64,000 nucleotides of DNA, taken from Scolanthus callimorphus. Taxonomy: Eukaryota > Cnidaria > Anthozoa > Actiniaria > Edwardsiidae. Shown here one piece after another: positions 13,291-23,507 of this stretch; position 1 is the first letter of the stretch; every line of letters begins with the position of its first letter. The stretch lies in the NCBI GenBank assembly GCA_033964015.1, contig CM066920.1, positions 13,483,912 to 13,547,911 on the forward strand, written 5' to 3'. The translations under genes were made by a program, and so were the position numbers. Below the pieces are notes generated by a model that saw only the letters and a list, made by a program, of their open reading frames with translations, was not told the DNA's origin and did no database searches.

Positions 13291-13673
13291 ACACTAAGTT
13301 AATGTAAGTTAAAATCGGTCTTCACTAATTTTTTTGGGGTCCCATTTATCGAGTAGCACTGCACCACATGTTTGAGTACATGTCAACATGAAGCATGAAA
13401 TAAAACAACAAACTCATGCAAATCAAATAGGTAACGTCCACCACGCTGATCTTAACGCTTAATACTAACAACACAGGTACAAAAATGGGAAACCATGTCC
13501 TACTTTGACTGCTGTAACTAAAAGAAACTTGTGTTTCGACATCAGGGTCGGTTGTATAAAAAGTCAACACCAAAACAGAACAAGTTACATCTAAATTTTG
13601 CATGAAATGATCACATTATCGATTCATTACCGATAATGTTGAATTAACAACTCACGAAGAACGTTTTACGTAC

Positions 13674-13740
13674 CTTTTGAACAAGTTAGGAAACGATTTT
13701 TCGACGTAAAACACGACAAAACTACAACTAAGTCATCACC
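13674..13740 (-). other. SMC1A non-coding first exon (5' UTR)
   Basis: On the minus strand a strong donor (CAAAAG followed by GTACGT) ends at 13674. The SMC1A start codon lies 7 nt after a good acceptor (TTTTCAG, exon edge 12388). This implies a 5'UTR exon here and a first intron of about 1.3 kb. The upstream edge (transcription start) is a guess near 13740; no TATA box is evident. Confidence 0.55.
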
Positions 13741-13992
13741 CTCCGCTTGGGTATATCTTCTTGTTCGAATGTTTTGGCGGGAAACTACCGCTGGGGTCTG
13801 GCACTAGGCGGCGCGCGCATCATTTTATAAAGACGCCGCTGAGTACAGCTGGCTCATTGCGAATCTCGTGGAAGCAAAACAAAGTTTTTGCAAAAAGAAC
13901 ATCGAAAAATGACATGAAGTTGTCGCTTGTTGCGGATCGGATTGCTGTGCATTGTACTTTACACAAGAAGTAGGCGTTTTATAAATTTTGCT
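13741..13992. promoter_or_regulatory. Probable shared bidirectional promoter, SMC1A / TIMM10B
   Basis: About 250 bp separates the inferred SMC1A first exon (leftward) from the TIMM10B start codon at 13993 (rightward). The segment contains a GC-richer patch (GGCGGCGCGCGC near 13808). Head-to-head housekeeping genes this close usually share a promoter. This is inferred from spacing only. Confidence 0.5.
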
Positions 13993-16900
13993 ATGGATGC
14001 ATTAATGAATCAAGCAGAAATTGCTGCCAGAAATGTAAGTTAAAAAAGTTGGGAGTTGAATAGTGCCAATGTCCCCACTAAGAATTTTCCTGGTCTCAAC
14101 GGTATTTCTATAACTCAAAAGCTCAAGGAATTAGATTTGCGGACATTGCTGTTGGCAGATCTTCATCAATAATACCTAGTGATATATCTACTATTTTACT
14201 AGTTATACAATGTGTGGTTCCAGAAAATACCATACCCCCTCCACGGAGAAGGGTGTTGAAAAGTGAGCCCCCCACCCCTCTGGCTCTGGAATTTCCAAGG
14301 AAAAATACAGTATTTGTATGGAAATGATCAGGTAAATTGATGCCCTCACCCCTCCGGAATTTCCATTGCCCTTCCGTAGGGGGGGAATGGATAATTTCTG
14401 GAACCACACAATGCTTTTGAGTAAATACTGTACAAGTTAACAATATCTTCAACACACCATTTTAGTTCAAAGAATCCCTAAAAAATACCAGATTTTCTTC
14501 AGCGTACCGTTTTTGTTCAAAGAACCACTAAAAAACACTGGATCGCTGATTTGTCCCCCTAAAAAATATGATGGTCATACCTACCATCCAAATAATTATA
14601 GGGAGTACCCCAAGAACACCCTCCCTCCATGGGTCTGGAATATACATTGAGGAGCGGCAGGTACAAAATGCAGGTCACAGGTCACACCCCTCCCGCCCAC
14701 GCCCGTTGAAGATCTGATTCAGCCTTTTTATCTCAATGAACACATGTGGGATGGATGCACGTGAACCACTGATTTTTTATTTGTTGCATACGTGTGTTAT
14801 CGTACTTGTTTGTGTATTGCGGTATACCGCTGTGGTCCTGTCGTATCCTATTTTGCTCAGTTATCTCCAGCCATACTTTTTCCATTCTTCCAGAGCTGCA
14901 GCCACAATTTATCGGCCTATTTTACTAGTATATGGAAACACCTCATCAAGGCATTTGTATAGGTAATACAACATAATGACTGTCCACATGGTGAGTGTGA
15001 GACCTTTTTGAAAAACACAAATGCAGTATATTCCAAATTGAATTGCTTGTCAAAGCCCTACGTGAAGCTCCTGGTGCATTCTTTTCGTATTGTATCAATT
15101 TCTAATCACTCGGCCCCAAATGGCCAAAAGGATTTTCATGAATGGTTAGAACTATGGTGTATGACTAAAAAATGTAATTGTTTGAGACTGACTCCCCACA
15201 CTTGCAGCTCGTAAGCTGAATTGCGCTGGGTCTCAACAGCGCCACTTGCAGCTAAGCGGTCTTTCAGACACTCAGGGTGGTCACTGCCAGAGGGTTTATT
15301 ATGTCCCCAGTGGTTCTTTAAAATGAACCCCCTGAAACTGGATAGAGTAGAAAAGGCAAGATGGGACCCTGGTTTATTGTCTCATCAGATGAATGGTAAA
15401 CGCGTATTGTGATCATCGCAGTTAAGAAGCAATATCTAAGCGATTGCTATAAATAGCGATAACTGGTAGCAAAAAAAAAACCTTCATGTGAGCACTTTTA
15501 CCTTCAATCGCATGGTCAGGTGGGAAGATTGGCGTGCCTATTGGGCAGATTAATTGTTCCGCATGGATGTCAATTGAGACGAAAAGGCGGAATGCAATAT
15601 TCAACAGGGATGGGTGGGAGGGATGTGACCTGTGACCTGCGTTTTGTACCTGCCGATTGAGGAGCCATTTTTGAACTTCTGGCTGTATGTGGGGGGTATA
15701 AACATTAATGCCACCAGGGCACAAATGTGACCTAAGAGCAGAAACTGATAGTTAATTAAGCTAATTGTGTGCTACTTGCTGTTTAGTATAAGGAGTTCTT
15801 GATGCTGTACAACAGACTAACAGAGACGTGTTTCTATACATGTGCTACAAATCTCAACTACCGATCACTCACGTCAGAAGAGGTGAGTACCTGTGCCCTG
15901 ACAGGACCTGACATGGGGTGATGGGCTCCAATAGCAGATGCATCTGGCAACGCTGGTTCACACTAGCGACATAACAATGACAAAAGTGTGGGAAAATAAT
16001 AGAAATGCCGAGGTTTCTTAATACAGCATGTTAACATTGTTTTATTTCTACAGTATTGTGTCCTTATTTAAGTAAATTTTTGATTGCGAGTGGGAGCATG
16101 TTTGTTTGCGTGATGCCAAGCTTATATTGTTGTTATGTCACTAGTTTTAGAAGAAATACATGAAACTTGAAAATACATACTTTCTTGTTCTATATGTTTT
16201 ACAGTCGGTTGCATCTACCTGTCTTATACATGCTCAACAAAAACATGTTCTGTCAGCATGTGAAACTTCAAAGTTTTGACAGTTGAACTTCAAAGTTTGC
16301 CTGTTCATGCGTGAAGCTTTGGTGACACTCGTGAGTGAAAAAAGGAAAAAAGTTCAGTTGCTTTATTTCTTCCTGACCAGAAAAACTATGAAGCTACCAG
16401 AATATTAGCTTTTTTTTCAATGATTGCTCTTGAAACGAAATTGTGGACTTGAATATTGTGAGAAAAACTTTTCCCGTCAAAACATGTGACCCAGCGCGCG
16501 AAAACATACCTAAACGACTTAGCATTTAACGATATGAACGTTCACCGAACGTTCACTGACCGTTTGAACGTTTAGCACAAACGTTCAAACGATCTAGCAG
16601 AGCGTTTGTTTTCCCAGTCCGATCGTTCAAACGATTTCGCAAAGCGTTCAAACGTTCAGGGCAAACGTTCAAACGCTGTGACCTAACGTTTAAACGATCA
16701 AACGTCGCGCTCGGCGAAGTACAATTTTCATTGAATTAAAGCAGAGAAAACTTTAGTCCTTAAAAAAAGTACGAATAATATCGGCTCGTGAACGGAAATG
16801 AGGCGAGCTATTTTGATCAATCGGATGTTCAGCAACAAATATTATACCTATTCCAAGAACAAACTCGTGGGACTTATACAATGCCCATACGGTGAATTTG

Positions 16901-19900
16901 TTTAGCGGTCAAAATATAAAGTCGCGAGTCAAGTGGATAATAATATCGCTGGGGCCTTAACATTGTTTGTGTCGTCCAGCGCGATCCTTCGAACCGCCGG
17001 CTCACAGCAAGCGCTGGAAAAACTTTCAGAAATAATATTGATTCACCAGATACATATATTGTTTATTTTATTCTCTATTTTATACATCATTAATATCTCA
17101 AAAAGTGGGAAAAATCAATAAAATTCTCTTCACATAGGGTCGTCACACGATCTTTGTCCGTGTTGCTTCACGAACTTTCTGTATCGGCACTTGCTATTGA
17201 TTCTAGACTTCACCGACACCCAGCATCTTTCTTCGCTCTCCCCATTCCTCGGAGGATACTTCTTGAAAATTAGAACTGCAACAGGCAGGGCTGAAAAACG
17301 TCTACGCATGCGCGGAACCCTGTGGTGTTTTGAACTTTTCGCGGTATTCTGGAAGACAACAAGTGTTTGTTAAGGTGAAAATTACTTTTCCCTGGATTTC
17401 CAACCTTTTATCCTGTTTTCTGGTGTGATTTGACCGTCTTAGTTTAGGATTGCAATCAAGAACTGGGTTAGCCATGAAATATTTAGCAAAATAACCCAAA
17501 AAAACTTCAAAATGCTGTCAAATCACGGACGTCCAAGTGCCAAAATGGCGCCCCCCGAGACGAAATGTATTCAACCGAGATGCGCGAATATGGCTTATGC
17601 AGCTGATCATCAAGTGCTGGAAGCACAGAAACACGTCGAAGGTATGCACAAAGGTCACCTAATTCTGTAAAAGTAAAAGTATCCCAATGTTTTTTTGGGG
17701 AATGGCAATTTAATAGTATGGCAACTGGTTGGATTCATGAATCCGGATTCACTTAACACTTGCCACCTGTACGACTTGAATTGGATTTTGATACAAATGA
17801 CGTCTTAATATGCCAGTTCACTTCCTTGACTTATAATAACCAAGCTGGGAGGCATCTTGTTGTATTGAGTGGGCATCACTATAAGGGGAAGCAAATCATT
17901 GAGGGGTTTTCTGACAGGCAGAATATAAAATGAGGTTGCTGAGGTTCTAAGGATTTCTGTTGCTATACTCCCTCATATATGGTATACGGGTATGCGCCAC
18001 CCTATAGAGTATGTTTTTTGGGGTCCTGAGGTCTACGGTAGGGTACCATTTTTCGCTTGTTTGGTCAGTATGGCTACCCAAGTGCAAGCAAGTTTTGATC
18101 AAAGTTGTACCACAATTATTGGAAAGGTGGTTTACCTGTGGCAAACCGTGAGATAATGACCCAAACTGTGAGTCTCATGGTGAAACCGTAAGAGTTGGCA
18201 GGTCTGTATCACCCGCATAATTATTGTGAACATTTCATAAATTTATTTGACTGTATAATTACCCTCATTGTCACTGGATTTTTCATACATTTTCTGTATT
18301 GATGCAAGGGAAAATCTCAAAATTTTTGACAAAGCTGGGTTAAACAGCTTTCTATCCCCAGGAGGACTAGTGCCCATGTCATTCTTTGGTAGAGCCTTTT
18401 GAGGAACCTGGAATTTATGACACTGGGATTTCCACAGGGTTTTTTGTTTTTGTTTTTTTTTGTTTTTGAGTCTTGAATTTCCACAGGGGCCTATATTGTT
18501 TTTGATCCAATAATTTCCACATTGCCTTTCTTTTTATCCTGAATTCCAACTGGGGGCTGAAGAGAACTTGGAATTTCCTCAGGGTTGCTTCAAATTTCCA
18601 TAGGGGTTGCTCAACAGGGGTACATCAATTCTTGAATTTATAGAGTTCCTCAATAGGGGTTATGGCTTTTTGTGGAATAGCCCATTTGACATTTGTTAAT
18701 GTTGTTTTACAAAAAGCACTGCAGTTACATTCTTCTTTATTGACCCTTGTCATCCAAAATTATAAGGTTATATTATAAAACAAGTGTTATCAATCAAACC
18801 TTCTGCTTCATTTAGATGTTGTAACTGAAGAGATACTAATTATAATTATTTTTTTTCTTTTTCTCAGCAGGAAACGAAAGAAAACTTCAGAATATCAGAA
18901 TAGGATTTCTACATTAAAATCTTACCTTGAGATGCATGTTCCTCTGAGATATTTCTGGGTTTTCATTTACCTCTTTACCTTATTTTCTGGTATATTTTAT
19001 TAAAAAGCTGTCTGCTTCAGAGAAGAAGGTCTGGTAAATTCTGGCTAATATACAAGCTGGCTGGTATAGTGCTGTTCATGCTGACGTCATCCATGTTCTT
19101 AATGTGTCAATTCACATAACAAAGGGCGCTACTCAATCTACGGCTTGGCAGATAATAGCATTATAATGACAATCTTAATAACAGTGAAAAGTGATGTGAA
19201 TACTTTTATCAGCAATGTATATTTTTCAGTGACTCCACCCCACATTACTTTCTGCAGACAGTTATACTAAAAATACATAGTTACAATAAGCATGACAGCA
19301 AATATATTCCTCAAGGAGAAACTTGCAGACATTTTTGCAAACAGATGCACACATCTTTTCCTTTGCATTTTGTGAATAACAAATAAATCCTCGAAGCTCC
19401 ATTTCATCCAAAAATGCATTTTTCAATCCAATATTTAAAATGTTAAATGCTCAAATTTTGATTTCTGAATAAGCAATAGTTCACTCACAATGATTTAGAT
19501 TACAAAATATTGAATTCAAATTGCATTTTTGGATTGAATAATGAAATCAATAATGGAATAATGAATTTGAATATTCAACTCTAGGGGGGCACCTTCATGT
19601 CTTTTGATTGTAGCTATTTTTTTGGCACAGAAGAAGGGTTATTCAAGAGTTCAAAGCAAATGCAGTCACTGCACTCTCTCTGTTTTGCTATCCATGCTGG
19701 AAATTTTGAGTTGGCTATCCCAGGATTCCAGTAAATTCTGCATGATCACCCAGGAATCCATTACCCACTTTGGAACTTTACTCCAGTAACAGGGTATCCA
19801 CTCCAGAATACCAGGCTGTTCTGGAATGGTATGACCACCCTGGAATGGGCTGTTCCCAAAAAAATTTGTACCCCCCTATCGAGGAACCTGGAAATTCCAC

Positions 19901-22900
19901 AGGGTCGCTGTGTTTGGCCACAGGGTTTGTCAATTTTGACCCTGGAATTTCCACGGGGTCCGCGATTTTGACCCTGGAATTTCCACGGTCCGTGATTTTG
20001 ACCCTGGAATTTCCACATGGCCATCCATTTTACCCTGGAATTTCCACAGGGTATTCATTTGCAACTGTGGAATTTCCACAGGCACACAAGAGAATGAGGA
20101 ATTTCCACAGGGGTTGCTTCAAATTTTCACAGGGGTTGCACAGAAGTCTGGAATTTCCACAGGGGTAGAGCTTTTTTCTGAAAATTTGGAGTTCCTTGAT
20201 AGGGGGGGGGGGGGGGGGGGGGGTACAAATTTTTTATGGAACAGCCCAATTCTATGGTCTTCAACATTTTTTGGGCAATTGTTGCCTATTTATTTCAAGG
20301 AGCAATGTCTTATGTGCATTGTTTACATCAAATATTATACTAGCAACGTGGTGTGACATTTTCCAGTTAGCTTATCTATGCTTCAAATACAAGAGAAAGC
20401 ATTCAAACAATTGTTTTTACCCAGAATGATGGGAAAGGACCATGGGTCAGGCCCATCAGAAACTTGAGTGTTGTCAGAAACTTGTCAAACTTGAGAACTT
20501 GTCAGAAACTTGGGGAAGCACGTGCAATATGTTGGATGGCAATGTCAGATCGGACGAGAGTGATAAAATTTAGCGATCGATCGATTTTCAGGATTCAACA
20601 AAACGTTTGGAGTTCATCACCTATATTGTGTAAAATTAAATAACGAAGCTATGACCTTGTCCCCGTTTACACAGTGTGGCAATTTCTTACCCTCAGAAGA
20701 AACGTGGCAAGTTTTTCGGCAGCTGAATGAGCTGAAGTCCCGCCATTTTGACATGTTTTCGAGTTGGAACGTGATGTTCGAACATGTAGTTTACACAGCT
20801 TCAATCAAAACCAAGGTATTTCCAACTATCTGAAGCCTCAGTAGTGATGCAGCTTTAATTTAATCCATCCGTTAACATATCCATGCTGTTTCTACATGAC
20901 TTGAAGCTCCAAAATCGCGACCTACTTGCAGATTTTCGAAGGAGGTTACCGCCTCTATAAAACTTTAACATAGCAAGATGCAACTTCGCGTACGATTTTC
21001 AATGCTTGTACAACCTTGAACACGCAGTGTACAAAAGATGAGACACTCGGCAATAATCAAAGAAAGCCCATTCAAAAAATAGGCCTTATGTTTGCACGTG
21101 AATTCTTCTTTTTGCGTTATTTCTTGGAGTGCCTTAATTTTTTTGAAAACACCGCCATCTCCAATCGTTACCATGGAGTTTTGCTGCCGTTCCTAGTTTC
21201 CCTGGCGTGCGCGGTCACGCATGCGTAGACGTTTTTCAGCCCTGCCACTGCAACAAGGAACACAAAATATCACGTTAACAAAGTCCGTATTATGCCAAGA
21301 AGAGAGCGTAAAGCGAATTGGCGGGAAGTAAGTCCGTATACACAATTATTATACCAAGAGTGGAATTATAAAATTTAAACGCGGTATTTTTGACTAGAAG
21401 TAACAATCAAAGCAGAGTCCGTATACACAGTTATTATGCCGATAAGTGATCATCAAAATCATGGCAAAATGAATTTTTACGTACTATTTTGAGCAAGAAA
21501 GCCATCATAATAACGGTATGTGGATAGCATTTGGGTAGGAAAGCCTAAAAATAATGCACAAGTACCTCGTAGAGCGTTAAGCTTTGTAGAGTCCAAAGGA
21601 GCTTTCCCGCGTGTTCCGTCGGTGTTGCAGCTAGCCAAGGCAGATTTTGTGAAGAACATAGGTAGAAGTTTTACGGCGCAACTCTCGCGTGTTTTCTCAG
21701 TAGCTAGCGTTGACCTAACAAGAAGAGCCTTTCGCGGCGTTACACAGCTACGGATAAGTTCATCCGGAATTACGATCGGCTCACTGTTATCACGAGGCGG
21801 CGTGGTCGAGGCGTTTAGTGGGGTGCTGCTAAGAGCTGGTGCACTGGCGTCTGAAGCCGCGCACATCCTTTCGAAGGGGTCCATGTTGATGGACTGCAGC
21901 ATGGCTTCGTCTGGATACGTCGGCATGTCGTACATGTCAGCGTCCTCATTTCGAACAGCGCGGCTTGTCTGGAAAAAATAAACGAGAATGATTTGAGTTC
22001 GTTAGTATATCAGTGCTACGTATACCTAAACCGTATGCCTTCTCCACATCATATCATGTGTCAGAACGTTACTAGGTAGCGGCACTGGTCATAGGCGTTT
22101 TAATTCACTTACATTTCCAGATGTCTCTAGAGGCACTACGCCAAGTGAGGCTGATTCCAAGGAATCTAGACGCGTTGAGATCCTATCGAGGGCAACTCCA
22201 ATACTACACTCCATTGTCACTACTTTTTCTTCGAGTCTTTCAAGAACCTGCAGAAAAAGGTAGAAAATTAGTGTATAGAAAATTCGGCCCGTTTGCACCC
22301 GAAACGCGCGTCGACAGGTAGTACCGAGCAGCATAATAACACGTTCTGCAGTGTTTTTACCTTACAAACGTTCCCATGCGCAACTGACTGTTGCTCCTTC
22401 TCCTGCTGTAACTTTGCGGCCTTCTCGGATAGCAGTTTACATTCCTCCTCTTTCTCTCCAAGTCGTCGTTTCAGGTCTTCGATAGACTCAGTTTCTACCG
22501 CCTCGGTTGGCCGATCTGTGACCGGTTGTTGGATATTATCGATTGGACGATTGGAGTACCATGTACGTCGCCGAGCCTGCTGTTCTTCAAGGAACTCTTC
22601 GTAGGGGTGCTTCTCGGTCGGGGGAGCACTCTGCTTTCCTTTTTTGCTGCTGTCAGTGGACGTCTGCTTCTCGGTCGGGGAGCACTCTGCTTTCCTTTTT
22701 TGCTGCTGTCAGTGGACGTCTGCTTCTCGGTCGGGGGAGCACTCTGCTTTCCTTTTTTGTGGCTGTCAGTGGACGTCTCTTCGTGTCCTGGAAGAACAAA
22801 CATATAAAATTACAAAGAATCAAACTGAAAAACGTTTCTGTTGCGTTATTATTAACTTATCTTTCCATGTTTTACATTCCCAACGCTCAGCAACTTCGGC

Positions 22901-23450
22901 GGGATACCAATTGCCACTTTCAAAACGTTAAAGTTTCCTGAGCCGACAGAACATGTTTTTGGCATGTGTGTAGATGGGTAGCTGTAACCAATGGTATAAT
23001 ACTTGGGCATGGCCAGTTTGTGAAAGGGGGAGGCAGGCTTTTTTGTTGCTATTTTAGCTATATATTATTTAGAATTTTTCCCATCTTTGAAAATGTTGTG
23101 TCACTGCTTCAATCCAGTTTTATCTGATCTTGCAGGAAAGAAATATTAACGATTGGCATAATTTTGTAGCAGTTGAATAACTGGAAAATCTAGAAATTAG
23201 TAAATTAATGTACATAGACATAATTTTTAGGCCTAAGTGAAAAAGATTTTTATCTAGGACATTTAGACCTGTACAATTTGGAGCACTGGGGTGAAACTAA
23301 ACTTCGAAACTTCGAAAAATCTCTCTTCAGGCAGCCTGTGTCGAGAAGTGCTCTGACAAGTTAGTGAACCTGAACCATCGTCAGATGGCTGTTTTTATGG
23401 AAGTGGGGCCTATGGCAGAGAAAAAGCTGGGGACAGGCATAGGTGCATAA
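13993..23450 (+). CDS. TIMM10B: TIMM10B, small Tim chaperone (3 exons)
   Basis: Small Tim (Tim9b/Tim10b) protein of the mitochondrial intermembrane space, which joins the TIM22 carrier-import complex. Exons: 13993-14034 (14 codons, starts [14 protein letters not shown]), 15787-15882 (32 codons) and 23331-23450 (39 codons plus stop). All junctions are phase 0 with GT/AG. The 85-residue product shows the twin CX3C signature: CFYTC in exon 2 and CVEKC in exon 3. The framing residues [13 protein letters not shown] match TIMM10B rather than TIMM9, 10, 8 or 13; the human protein is 103 residues. Reading frame intact. Intron 2 is about 7.4 kb and contains a Mutator-like element and an antisense BEN gene. 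A polyadenylation signal AATAAA lies at 23502-23507. Confidence 0.93.
14210..14409. mobile_element. MITE with TGTGTGGTTCCAG termini, copy 1
   Basis: Ends TGTGTGGTTCCAGAAA and TTTCTGGAACCACACA enclosing a GC-skewed 200-bp hairpin-like core with CCCCTC and GGGGGG patches. Near-identical family member at 48661-48863. In TIMM10B intron 1. Confidence 0.8.
16530..16710. repeat. Cluster of AACGTTCAAACG-type words
   Basis: Within about 180 bp, GTTCAAACG, AACGTTCA, GTTTGAACG and TTTAAACG recur roughly ten times in mixed orientation and irregular spacing. No clean unit length or terminal repeat, so this may be a decayed palindromic transposon or a natural motif cluster. In TIMM10B intron 2. Confidence 0.5.
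17512..20833 (+). CDS. Candidate two-exon ORF carried by the Mutator-like element
   Basis: Not recognised. Exon 1 (17512-17641) starts at ATG, reads [19 protein letters not shown] and on to [10 protein letters not shown], and ends in phase 1 at GTATGC. A phase-compatible acceptor (GATTTTCAG) opens 20592-20833, which includes [20 protein letters not shown] and runs to a TGA. An alternative acceptor with a better pyrimidine tract (CTCAGCAG near 18870) would give only about 15 more residues. Composition looks protein-like, but length alone does not exclude chance. It lies wholly within the 17284-21246 element. Confidence 0.3.
18390..18690. repeat. Diverged copy of the GGAATTTCCACAGGG repeat element
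   Basis: Contains degenerate GGAATTTCCACAGGGG units and the end phrase GAGTTCCTCAATAGGGGTTATGGCTTTTTGTGGAATAGCCCA, which parallels the right end of the element at 19850-20249. Older and more decayed. Confidence 0.55.
19072..19190. mobile_element. MITE, diverged copy 2 of the family at 11416
   Basis: Shares CATGCTGACGTCATC, AATGTGTCAA, AAAGGGCGCTACTCAATCTA and the terminal ATAGTGCTGTTC block with 11416-11561, but its termini have decayed. Confidence 0.6.
19850..20249. mobile_element. Inverted-repeat element with internal minisatellite
   Basis: Left end GGGCTGTTCCCAAAAAAATTTGTACCCCCC; the right end is its complement after a 22-base G run (about 20201-20222). Inside, units of about 24-35 bp containing CCTGGAATTTCCACxGGG repeat eight or more times between 19890 and 20165. 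Several overlapping ORFs here are by-products of the repeat. Confidence 0.75.
21477..22787 (-). CDS. BEN-domain protein gene, antisense inside TIMM10B intron 2
   Basis: Exons in transcript order: 22787 to about 22361, 22247-22113, and 21968 to a stop near 21477. Exon A begins in phase (HEETSTDS...) and encodes 19-residue repeats ([19 protein letters not shown]), then an acidic coiled coil ([19 protein letters not shown]). Exon B continues the coil ([15 protein letters not shown]). Exon C ends in a BEN-like block: [20 protein letters not shown] then [16 protein letters not shown] domains bind DNA and act in chromatin and transcription; metazoan BEN proteins often join one to a coiled coil. A one-base deletion in a G-run (22677-22680, four G where sister repeats have five) breaks the frame within repeat 2. 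The upstream exon with the start codon is not identified. A GTACTT donor at LNALRG could send the transcript to an unseen last exon. Confidence 0.7.
22609..22778 (-). repeat. 57-bp coding minisatellite in the BEN gene
   Basis: Three units starting at 22609, 22666 and 22722; periods are 57 and 56. Each encodes a Lys/Ser/Thr-rich 19-residue unit. The 56-bp period arises from one missing G at 22677-22680. Confidence 0.85.
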
Positions 23451-23501
23451 AATTTAGTATAGTCAAACTTAAAATGTATATAAAAGTATGGTGAAAGTTA
23501 T

Positions 23502-23507
23502 AATAAA
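23502..23507 (+). terminator. Polyadenylation signal of TIMM10B
   Basis: AATAAA 52 bases after the TIMM10B stop codon, on the same strand; the spacing suits a short 3'UTR. Confidence 0.6.

Larger units (their letters stand above)
17284..21246. mobile_element. 3.96-kb Mutator-like element in TIMM10B intron 2
   Basis: The left end GGCAGGGCTGAAAAACGTCT continues ACGCATGCG. The right end is the inverted complement over 29 bases. Immediately outside both ends lies the direct repeat ACTGCAACA (17275-17283 and 21247-21255). Terminal inverted repeats starting GG plus a 9-bp duplication indicate a Mutator-superfamily insertion of 3963 bp. No transposase reading frame is visible inside. It holds two open segments with plausible splice sites (17512-17641, 20592-20833) and later insertions (18390-18690, 19072-19190, 19850-20249). 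A non-autonomous element, possibly carrying captured host sequence. Confidence 0.8.

Noticed and set aside
18870..18915. Short exon after CTCAGCAG as partner of 17512-17641
   Set aside because: Good acceptor, but it adds only about 15 residues before a stop; kept only as an alternative to 20592-20833.
21520..21981. 153-codon plus-strand ORF
   Set aside because: Shadow of the BEN-domain exon on the other strand.
22526..22941. Plus-strand ORFs with repeated [13 protein letters not shown]
   Set aside because: Shadow of the 57-bp coding minisatellite of the BEN gene.
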